A DNA stretch of 64,000 bases from assembly GCA_949775045.1 (NCBI GenBank), contig OX459097.1, forward strand, positions 6,403,685 to 6,467,684. Reading direction: 5' to 3'. The first letter of the stretch is position 1. Every line of letters begins with the position of its first letter. The notes under the pieces were generated by a model, which made no database searches, was not told the origin of the DNA, and worked only from the letters and a program-made list of their open reading frames with translations. The stretch is from Metridium senile (lineage: Eukaryota; Cnidaria; Anthozoa; Actiniaria; Metridiidae). Below, piece after piece: positions 38,301 through 47,800 of the stretch. The translations under genes and the position numbers were made by a program.

Positions 38301-38356
38301 GTCAGATCCATCCTGGAGAGGTTTTATCAGAATTATTGCATTCGGCCAAGAGATAA
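29334..38356 (+). CDS. Nuclear receptor of the NR6A (GCNF) / NR5 clade, complete
   Basis: Exons 29334-29379, 34578-35351, 36087-36683 and 38109-38356 total 1665 bases, 554 residues. A Ser/Pro-rich N-terminal region precedes the two-zinc-finger DNA-binding domain (about residues 204-270; first finger [15 protein letters not shown]-box [11 protein letters not shown], second finger ending [14 protein letters not shown]). The splice junction continues into the C-terminal extension [15 protein letters not shown], very like the FTZ-F1/GCNF box that reads an extended half-site; this and the P-box place it in the NR5/NR6 clade, nearer NR6A. The ligand-binding domain (about 330-554) contains [20 protein letters not shown] and ends [13 protein letters not shown], an AF-2-like helix. 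Members are nuclear transcription factors that usually bind as monomers or dimers to TCAAGGTCA-type sites. An in-frame ATG at 29157 would add 59 residues of unremarkable composition; I prefer 29334. Intron 1 is 5.2 kb. Confidence 0.92.
32917..33031. mobile_element. Small MITE in receptor intron 1
   Basis: Inverted ends TTAACAATTATCTTACTCAG and CTGAGTAAGTTAATTGTTAT, about 115 bases in all. Confidence 0.65.
33268..34415. mobile_element. PIF/Harbinger-like MITE, copy 1, split by a second element
   Basis: Ends AGCCTAGTTTTCACTAG (rebuilt across the insertion) and AAGTGAAAACCAGGCT, flanked by TAA on both sides (33265-33267, 34416-34418), a TWA duplication as in PIF/Harbinger. The core has GCGCTTGCG-type repeats. 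An intact copy lies at 62484-62688. Confidence 0.7.
33274..34160. mobile_element. CACTA/EnSpm-like non-autonomous element nested in a MITE
   Basis: 887 bases with ends CACGGCGGGCCCAAA / TTTGGGCCCGCCGTG and a CTA duplication on each side (33271-33273, 34161-34163). Terminal CAC and a 3-base duplication fit the EnSpm/CACTA class. No transposase frame inside. Confidence 0.75.
37652..37828. mobile_element. Complete-looking member of the GACGAAGGGCTAAAGC repeat family
   Basis: Inverted ends AATGGAAACTAGCGAGTAAA / TTTACTCACTAGTTTTTCCATT enclose GACGAAGGGCTAAAGC and a TTACAACTTTCATTATATCA segment. It lies in the last intron of the nuclear receptor. Confidence 0.65.
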
Positions 38357-38387
38357 ATGAACCGATGTAGTCTCAACCGGTTGAAAT

Positions 38388-38790
38388 AGCAATTCTCTCT
38401 ACCACAAAGGTACTTTTCATGGAAATATGTTTGGGAGAATTTGCACTTTGACAACTTTGTGTCAGGACAGTCACAGTCCAGTGGTGGAGAAAAGTACTGG
38501 AAGATTGAAAGCCAATTCTCCCTATGTACTAAATACTATTTCTTGGAAATGTGTTAGGAGAATTTTGACATTGAAGTTATTTAATAACTGGTCAAAATAA
38601 GGATTCTCCCTATCGGATGGATGCTTTACATTGGAAACATGTTGGGAGAAGTTTTAGATGTTGGAGGTGTCTGTCAATAACAGGTTTTGTGCGTGTAGAA
38701 GGTACAGATCAAAATAGTAATTCTCTCAATCTAAAAGGTACTATTTGCTTGACTTATCTTGTGAGAATTTGTACATTGAAGTTACCATTG
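38388..38790 (+). repeat. Diverged tandem repeats in the receptor 3' flank
   Basis: Four spaced copies of a unit of roughly 100 bases built on AATTCTCYC...TACTATTT...GGAAAYRTGTTRGGAGAATTT, starting about 30 bases after the stop codon, so probably in the 3' UTR. Confidence 0.6.
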
Positions 38791-39563
38791 TTATGAATGA
38801 TGGTCATTGGTATTAAGGCTGCAACATGGAAAATTACTCTTTCCTGATTACAGCACTAAATTTGTTACTGAAAAAAATAATCAAATTGTTGTGAGGCTTC
38901 ATGGGTGGATGTCAAACGTTTTTCAAATGTTTTGTTTATACTGGAGGCTAAATGTCCTTTTAAGAAAGTAAGTAAATACAAGTACAATTTAAATAAGTAA
39001 GCAAATGAGTAAGTAAGAAAGCTTTGTTTACTACAACGATCATCATCATCACAGCACAAGGTCATATGCCTGGAAAACATTCCTTGAACTTTCACTTTTA
39101 GAAGTCACAAAACAATTTGTTAACATAGATCTGAATAGCTTTTTGTAAAGATAGGTGGGTGACGGTTACTTACTGCTTTTCTTTTAGAATGGGGAGGGGA
39201 GGGGTGTTACACTTTGATAATGTACTATGACATTAAGAATAGCTGTAATTATAGTTATATGCAAATGATCTTTAGAATTTGAGCAAACGATGCTAGTATT
39301 TCATTATTGCTGAACAATAGTAGACCAAATCCGCTAACTTGTTGCTATGTATGTTTCCATCCAATTCAAATCTTTTGGGAATAAGATTCTTTGACTTATG
39401 TATTTTAATATCACATGGAAAATGTTTGGAACAAAAGTTTTTCTTCCCAGTGGTTTTGAATAATTTGGGTGGAAACGTACAATGTTAAGAGATTAGGTAG
39501 ACCTGTGGTAGTCAGGTCAACATATGCAAGTGTTGTGTATTGGTATGACCCGACTCGTTGTTA

Positions 39564-39740
39564 ATAGAACTCTTTACCTCCGTATGCAAATTGCCCATTT
39601 CAGACCACGTGTCATTCCCTTGAGAATTGTTCTTTTATGATGAACGTGTTATAACATTTACATGTGAAAGAAACAATTCCCAAGGGTAGCATCACATGAT
39701 CTGAAATAGGACAACAAACAAGGAAGGTAAAGAGGTCTAT
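39564..39740. mobile_element. TA-flanked MITE (ATAGACCTCTTTACC ends), copy 2
   Basis: Ends ATAGAACTCTTTACC and GGTAAAGAGGTCTAT are flanked by TA on both sides (39562-39563, 39741-39742), as in mariner/Tc1-type MITEs. Confidence 0.75.
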
Positions 39741-40162
39741 TACAAGCATCTTTTTTACAAATTCTAAAGATGTTTAAATTGCGTACATTCTTTGAACTCA
39801 CCTATTGTTTTGAAAGCTCACAAAGTCGAAAATAGTGGTAAAGCAAAACAGTTATTGGCTATTATTATAATACTCAGGAAACAAAAGATTACAAACGTTA
39901 AAAGCGTGTAACATAAATAGACTAAGTACTAAATTGTGATATTTGATGCTAATTCTATTGTTTATTTTGTACTATTTTGTACTAAATAGTTATAAGTTTT
40001 GCACGCTTTAGTGCTTGTAATCTATCTTGTTAGAGTGGTTTTCATTAACCTGTGAAACACTCTTTAGTGTATTACACTTTAATACACTTTGATTCCATTG
40101 TGTTCTTTTGTTCTTATTTGACAATTACACTTTGTATTTATGTGGGTCTGATCCACGGTTAT

Positions 40163-40399
40163 ATGATTTGTGTATGATTATGATCGTCGTGAAGAAATAA
40201 GCAATTTATGTAATTGCAATTATAGAAGCCTGGAAAAAAAATTCGGGACTTCAACGGGATTTGAACCCATGACCTTTGTACAAAGGTCATGGGTTCAAAT
40301 CCCGTTGAAGTCCCAAATTTTTTTCGGGCTTCTATAATTGCAATTACATAAATTGCTTATTTCTCCGCGACGATCATACCGTAATCATACACAAATATT
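40163..40399. mobile_element. Palindrome of a tRNA-derived unit
   Basis: Two arms of about 115 bases meet head to head at 40280/40281. Each arm holds GGGTTCAAATCCCGTTGAAG, which contains a good RNA polymerase III B box. The central 66 bases are a perfect palindrome. No A box or cloverleaf seen. Confidence 0.75.
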
Positions 40400-40831
40400 A
40401 CACTTTAACTCTACAACATTACATCTCATTTGTAATCAATAACTAAAACTGTTTGGTAATAACAATTTTATTTTATTTCACGGCTTAAATGTTTGTGCCC
40501 TAGCAAGTTTCAAAAAACGTTTAAAATGAGTAAATTTTTACTCTTTCAAGGTTTATACACACATTGTTGTGCCATCTTTGGGTGTCTGTTATCAAAGCAA
40601 TAATTGTTAAAGAAATAATAGTTGCTTTTTTATTATTTTATGCTAGTCATTGGTAATAGTGCTTTCCCAAATTCGCTTGGATGATCACAAGACAAAGGTT
40701 CCAAGTCAAGACTGAACTTGATTCTTTTATTTATCAAGGCCAACCTCGACTTAAAACCACTGTTTTGTGATCATCCAAGCGAATCTGGGAAAGGTCTATA
40801 ATTACATGGAGTGATAGAAATAGACCTGCAA

Positions 40832-41039
40832 AACAGGTTCCCATTTAAATCTGTACTTTCCCATTTATATCTGTACTTATGCAAATTTTGTTGATGTGTG
40901 AAGTTCACTTCAGAAATAATATACTCAGATTGGTTGATCTGTGTGTTTAGCACACATCAACACAATTTGCATAAGTACAAATTTAAATGGGAAAGTACAA
41001 ATTTAAATGGGAAAGTACAGATTTAAATGGGGACCTGTT
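40832..41039. mobile_element. Uninterrupted foldback element (CCCATTTAAATCTGTACTTT family)
   Basis: Inverted ends AACAGGTTCCCATTTAAATC and GATTTAAATGGGGACCTGTT, with an inner inverted pair ACTTATGCAAATTTTGTTGATG / CATCAACACAATTTGCATAAG-like. It provides the empty site for the nested insertion at 3640-4226. Confidence 0.7.
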
Positions 41040-42374
41040 AGACAGTAATCGACACAGTAAACCACATTCTCATTGTTTTCATTTGTGTTTATTCAACTAT
41101 TACACTGATATTTAAGGTTTTTTAATTTTTGTGACTGTAAGATTACTCTTGATATCAAGTAATTATGTGTTGAAGTTCAAACACTATATTAATAAATTAA
41201 GAATTTATTAATGGTTGTAGTGCTTGCATGAAACACAACGACAATAATTTTTACTAAATTGATAGTGCTAATTCCTATTAAATCCTTTGTTTGATAGAGT
41301 ACAAACGCTAAAAGTGTGCAAAACTGTTTAGTACAAAATAGTACTAATTAAACAATAGAATTGGCATAAAGTAGAGTACAAACATTAAAAGCGTGCAACA
41401 TAATTAGTACTAAATAGTGATGCTAATTCGATTCTATTGTTTTCTATTGCTTAATTAGCACTTTTTAGTACTAATTAGTGCAATATTTCAGGGTGCCCAC
41501 TGTAAGAGTGGATTTTTTTGATTATCCATTTCATAATAAGAGTGTAATAGTTAGATAAATACATACTAGTTGTACAGTGGTTTCCAGTGGCATACCATGG
41601 TATATCCCACAAGTCACTTGTATTTTCTAGTATACACACAGGCCTTTAGACGAATGTGTATGCAAAGAAAATACAAGTCTGATATCCACAGTATGAATCC
41701 ACAGAATACATTGTATAACTATTTTATCCCACATATAAAATAAAGAGAAATTGCAATGTATCATGGTGGCAGTTGAATACCGTCGAATATACAACAGCTT
41801 TCAAGCATTCTGATTGACTGTATTTTATATGATGTGGGATAAAATGGAATACAAAAGTATTAGATTGAAAGTAGTGCTAAATATGCTTAATAATTAATTT
41901 GTGCTTCTAGACTTATTCCAATAATCCTAAGCACTTCAAAATAGTTGCCAAGAGACATAAGAACCTTTTGCTTCTGTAGGTTTTGTTTGATGTTTAAATG
42001 TTGTATTTCTCTAGCCAGATGCATTCTCCTATCCACTACCACTACATTCAGTATTGACAACACTCAGTTGCAGTTCAGTTCTCAATTTAGTATTGATAAT
42101 CCTCTTCATGTGTTCACAAGTTGATTTATGCCGAGGGAGTAAAACTGGAGAACTTTTGTGGCAAGGGAGAGAACAACAATAAAAACTTAAGGCACGTATA
42201 ATCAGATTGAGCAGAACCACAGCATTAAAGGTGCCAGGTTTATTGGAATAACTGTGTAAATCACATATATAGTTTTCTACACTGCTGCATGTACACCGCT
42301 GCAGTGTGTGATGTTTTCTCCCTAATTTTGCAGCTGTGTTAAAACACAAAAGACCATTTCACAGTTCTCTTCCA

Positions 42375-42535
42375 TCAACCTCAGCCTTGATAGCGTGTAA
42401 TATATTCTTAAGAATTTGACTACAGCCTGTGGAATTTGTAAGTGTTTCAATTGTTTGATAATGTTTACATTCCTTAAATTGCCACCAGCTGTAGTCAAAT
42501 TCTAAAGAATACATTACACGCTGAGGTTGATCAAT
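42375..42535. mobile_element. Inverted-repeat MITE
   Basis: Arms GATAGCGTGTAATATATTCT...GAATTTGACTACAGC and GCTGTAGTCAAATTC...ATTACACGC, with further pairing of ATCAACCTCAG / CTGAGGTTGAT outside. Confidence 0.65.
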
Positions 42536-42619
42536 CAGAACTGTGAGAACGACTTTTGGTTACTAAAGAGACTTTTAATTTGAGTAGAAATGCACTAATT
42601 TCAAAAATTGATGTTGCAG

Positions 42620-42872
42620 CTTTGTCCAAGTGGTAGGGTTGATCGGCGTACCTTTTAGGGTAAAAATATTTCCTGTGCATACCTTTTAGGGTTCTGGCTC
42701 ATAAAAACAGTTACATAACATGATTTCATACCTGTAAGAGTCATTTTTACTCTGTTTTGTTGCTTTGTTGGGTTAGAAATAGACTAGGCTTTATCAGTTA
42801 TTTTTATCTGTGCGTACCTTTTAGGGGTCGTTTTCAAAACCTCTGCCGATCACCCCTACCACTTGTACAAAG
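42620..42872. mobile_element. Element with GTCCAAGTGGTAGGG ends and CCTTTTAGGG motifs
   Basis: TTGTCCAAGTGGTAGGGTTG at the left pairs imperfectly with CACCCCTACCACTTGTACAA at the right; GTACCTTTTAGGG-type motifs repeat inside. A related element lies at 44097-44280. Confidence 0.6.
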
Positions 42873-43164
42873 GGAGTAGCCCCCCCCCCCGGGTCAATTT
42901 CATTGATTGTAAGTGTTTATGCTCCAAGAAAACTCAGCCTTTTCATACAAGAACTATGCTATTGTAATTTGTAAATATTTGTGGAAGTGCTTTATGACGT
43001 ACAGTGAATTAGAAAGCCTTGTTCTTTTCCCTTTCCTTTCTTTGCATGAAAGGGACTTTTTGGATACTCAAATCACTGTCATAAAGCATTTTTGATAAAA
43101 ACCATGAGATACTGTTAGAGCATAAAACCATGAAATAAAACAAAATAGTTACTAACTAGTAGTT

Positions 43165-43315
43165 CTTATTAGAGTGAAGGCATTTAACCCGTGAAATAGA
43201 AATTGCTTGCTAAAGTGTAATAGTCAAATAGACACAAAAGAAAACAATGGAATTAGAGTCTGCTAAGGTGTATTAGTCTAATATCTATTTCACGGGTTAA
43301 ATGACTTCACTCTAA
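43165..43315. mobile_element. Inverted-repeat MITE
   Basis: Arms AGAGTGAAGGCATTTAACCC and GGGTTAAATGACTTCACTCT. A diverged relative covers about 40030-40110. Confidence 0.6.
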
Positions 43316-43704
43316 GTGACTATTTAGTTGCTATCACTAAACCAGAAGCATCAAATACAAAAGAAAAATAATATCTCATTACAACCTTGTGTTTGATAGT
43401 GACTATAATAGCTCCTTAATTAAAATTATTACAAGGTAGCAATTTTATTTTATTTCATGGATTGAGACTTATTTGTGCTCTAAAAACAAGGCTGTTATAA
43501 TGTTATATGTAATAATAGAGGAATAGTGTAAGGTTCAACCTCCAAGAGGTTTTCAAAATATCTATGTATTTTAACGACATAGCTAGGAAATATTTTTATG
43601 TATATTAACTCAAAACAATGCTTAACACATGAAAAACTTCATATGTCTTGAACAAAGTTTCTCTTCTTACTTAGTTAGTGTTTAAATGGGACTAGGATAA
43701 TACT

Positions 43705-44087
43705 AGAATAAGCCTTTTGCAATAATAGGTCACGTGACCCTACCCCTTTTAAATCGAACAGCTGTGTCAAAATGAACATCAGAAATGAAAAGAGCACCTC
43801 AAATTTAGTAAGAAGGCGAAATATCAGCTCATAAAATGACACACTAGGGAAATGACATTAAATTAAAAATTCAATAATTTATTATGATTTGTATAGAAAA
43901 CCTGCTCTGGATTGCAAGCATTGCCATCCAGTGGACATTTTCCATACAAATCCTTATAAAATATTGAATTTTATATTTAATTCTTTTTCTCCTATGCTCA
44001 ACATTATGAGCTAAAACTTTGGCTTCTTACTAATGTGGAGGTGCTCTTTTCATTTCTGATGTTCTTTTTGACACAGCTGTTCGATTT
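43705..44087. mobile_element. Second, right-truncated copy of the GCCTTTTGCAA element
   Basis: Matches the element at 1107-1442 from AGCCTTTTGCAATAATAGG through CAGCTGTTCGATTTA, then stops before its expected right end; a different repeat begins about ten bases later at 44097. Confidence 0.65.
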
Positions 44088-44096
44088 ATTGTTGGG

Positions 44097-44280
44097 ATCC
44101 CATTGTCCAAGTGGTGGGGGTGATCGGCGTCTTTTTAGGGTTGAATCTTATTTGGCTTTGCTATTGAAACCAAGCTTGCCTGTCAAAAACACTTCAAAAG
44201 TTATTTTAATTTGTGCCTTCCTTTTTCAGGGTCAATTTAAAAATCACCCACCAATCGCCCACTGTCACTGTAACAAGGGA
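44097..44280. mobile_element. Relative of the GTCCAAGTGGTAGGG element
   Basis: Begins TTGTCCAAGTGGTGGGGGTG and ends near ACTGTAACAAGGG, followed by a C-rich run at 44284-44319. Confidence 0.55.
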
Positions 44281-44360
44281 GTTCCCCCCCTCCCCCCCCC
44301 CCACCCCCCACCCCCCATGGCACAGCCTGCATGTTATGGACTGTTTTTATATTATTTTCC

Positions 44361-44818
44361 TCAATTGTTTATTTTACAAACAAACCTCTTGTGATGGGTA
44401 CAGTTTGTTGCATGCCACTTGTAAGTATCTGTATCTTTTCCCAACATCATCACGCAGTCATTGATAGTATTGTTGTAGTAAATCGATTGGTTATAGACTA
44501 CTGGGCTTTCATCTGACCACTTCCATACTCCTTCACTTTGGCTGTCAGTCAGACCAATCCACACCCCATCAAGATCAAGACTTCCATCTGTTGAAATATT
44601 GTTATTATTATTATCATCATATCATCATCATAACATCATCATCATCATCACATCATCATCATCATAATATCATCATCACATCATCATCATCATTATTATT
44701 ATTATGGTATCTTTTTTTGTTCATTTCAATCATTCAAGTTTACATCATCATCACATCATCATCATCACATCGTCATCATCATCTCATCATCATTACATCA
44801 TCATCACATCATCTCATT

Positions 44819-44892
<74 letters not shown>

Positions 44893-47800
44893 TACTATGG
44901 TATCTTAATGATATATATCATTTCAATCGTTCAAGTTTACAAGTAACAAGACGGGCTGTAGCCAAGGCTTTGTTACTTAGTAGACTGACATCGCTTATTG
45001 CTCGTGTTGGGCAAATGTTTTTATAATTTCAAGCAAGTTCAAGCGATGTTTTTACATATAAAAAAATTGTACTCTGCAGAAGCTTATAGAGTCAAATTTA
45101 CGATTTAATTGTACTCTTTTCGTTCAATCATATCGAGTATTATTGTACAGTATCTAATAAAACCACTTTTAGGTGGAACACTCTTGGTTATATCGATATA
45201 TAAAAAAAGTAAAGAACAGTATTTTACGTCGAAAGTCCCTTCAGCCGAAGCTGATCTTCCAGAGATCCGACGGTGCGCTCATTTTACTTCCCTCTCTCCA
45301 TCAGTGCTCCGTTTTACGGGTATTTAAAACTACACGGAAAGAAGAGAAGCTGAAACAAGGATGTTGATAATAAAGAAGTTGAAACAAGGATACTAAGGAT
45401 GCGAGGTTGACCACTGAGAATTGAACTCGGGACCTCTCGCACCGTAAGTCACACACTAGCCAACTGTGCCATCCTTGCTCATTTGTATAGACAGTAACTT
45501 TTTTCCATAATGATAGTGAATACCTTTAAGCAGAGCAATCTGATATGGATTCAGTTCTTTTGGCAGCACGACGATATCACTCATGTATCCTTTGAAGTTA
45601 ACGGTGTTTTGTTTCTTTGCTATTTTAAACAATTGAAATGAGTTATCATAGAGAGGCCTCTGCACCGCAAGCGTAATACCGACTTGAACCCCATCCAAAT
45701 AATACTTCACAATCTTTGTATCCTGGTTGAACGTCACAGCTACATGGAACCAATTACTTTTAAAAGACCTGTTAGTAATTAAAACTGGAGTTAAGTTGAA
45801 ATAAGACGAATGTCAGCAACCTCGTTCCCAGGGCCCTCTTCCTTTGCTTTTGGGTGCATGGGCCGGGAAATTTCCCGCCCCACCCAAAAGCGAAGGGAGA
45901 GGCCCTGGGAACGAGGTTGGAATGTCAGATTTGTATGATGAATCATTTTAAGTGTTTGTTCGCGCATGCTTAGTCGTTTGACCGCTGTGTTATATGACCT
46001 CACATGTACGGAGCACATATTTACTTACCAAATAGATCTGCCCATTCCGACTATGTCATTAACATCCCTTCCATCGGCAAATCTAAATTTCAGATTGTTG
46101 TTATATATATAAAATTCCATGATCGAATTGGGATAATCGCCAATAATCGTCTTTACTACTGAATAATATGGAAGTACTTTCAGCCTTAACGATAGGGTGA
46201 AGTCTATTCGTCTAACATCAAATTTCTTGACAGTGGCATAGCCATTGACTCCATCGAAGTATGCTGCCCTTACATTGTCAATAGTTTGAATGGCTGCACC
46301 ACCATACAGGCTGCAGATAATAAATATATATGTTTAAATAAAAAGTAGTTCATAAACTCTAATCTTATAGCCAGACACAAGGGCCCTACTAATTAGGAAT
46401 ACTCTCACTTACACTCACTACCCCTATATTAAATAATTTAGCACGATGCATTCAATGCATTTTTAGGTTATCAAAAACGACATAGATAACGGCTACACAA
46501 ATAAGTGAGCCAATCGATGCATTCACTGTTGGGGTGGGCGTGGCAACAAGATATTTAAACCTAAGAGATGCCAGCTAAAATTGGACAAATTTATAGTTAT
46601 TTTGTATTTTTAATAGTCCCAAAGACGTAAACTCCGAACACCTTCTGCTTGTAAAGTTTTGGAAAGCATTGTCTTTGCTGCTATTATTCTTATCTAATAT
46701 CTTATTATCTTTAAAAATACCCTAAAAGATACCAGCTTGACTCCGGTGGCCCGAAAAGCTTTTAGACACCCTAAACGATACCAAACCCCTGATTTTGACC
46801 CCTAAAAGATACGACGAGCACCCCCGCCCTTCGATATAAGGGAGTCCCCCCCCCCCCCCCCAGGAGTAGTGGTCACTAAAGTAAGTGAGCCAATCGATGC
46901 ATCCTTTGTTGTTCTCACTGCAAAAACGACAGAGTATTCGAAACATTTTTAGACAATAGTACAGTGCCGGGTAACAAGAATTGAATAATAGAGCATGATT
47001 GAGTTGTATACCTTACATCTGCAGAATCGGTTCCATCCAATCTATACCTTACCAACGGCTGCATCGCAAATAACAGTGTTCCTAATGAAATATCAAGAAT
47101 CATTATTGGTTCCTCTATGTTTAGGCTATCAGCTTGTATACCTCAGTGTTCATCGGTCGAGTTTGGTTTTTCTCAGGCTGCCAGTTTATATTGAGTTTAT
47201 ATTGAGAAGGCGGGGAAGAAAAAGACAGAATGGGTAAAACGCTGAGAACACACTGTACTGATTAACACTGAGTGTAATGCGCGCATATAAAAGTTTATTA
47301 GAGATTTCCGATTTAGCGGATTATAGGCGGAATAGGCATATGGTAGGGGAAATCGGAAATCTCTATTGTAATAATACTCTTCTAAATCGTGATCGATCTT
47401 TTCGCTTTTTAGAATGCTTCTACTCGATCAAGGTTTTCAACGAGACGCATAGCTGCTCATAAGTCCTGTCAACTATAAGCGGCGCCACCTCTTTCAAGCA
47501 ATCATGAATCAAGGATCATGGTCGCCAATGGGGGACAGATTCATAACAACAATACAAGAATACACGAAAATTTTGAGTTGTATACCTTGTATACCTCAGT
47601 GTTCATCGGTCGAGTTTGGTTTTTCTCAGGCTGCCAGTTTATATTGAGTTTATATTGAGAAGGCGGGGAAGAAAAAGACAGAATGGGTAAAACGCTGAGA
47701 ACACACTGTACTGATTAACACTGAGTGTAATGCGCGCATATAAAAGTTTATTAGAGATTTCCGATTTAGCGGATTATAGGCGGAATAGGCATATGGTAGG

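Larger units (their letters stand above)
38791..44096. other. Intergenic repeat cluster between receptor and lectin copy A
   Basis: No coding exon recognised. Besides the MITEs listed separately, related AT-rich segments with GTACAAACGCTAAAAGTGTG / TACAAACGTTAAAAGCGTG recur near 39888, 41290 and 41372. Confidence 0.55.

Noticed and set aside
42029..42349. A 106-residue minus-strand ORF
   Set aside because: No recognisable domain, ordinary intergenic composition, and close to MITE sequence.
45398..45482. tRNA gene on the minus strand
   Set aside because: A and B boxes and an acceptor-like pairing are present, but the T stem is not well paired and the length between boxes is unsuitable; kept only as a SINE or pseudogene.
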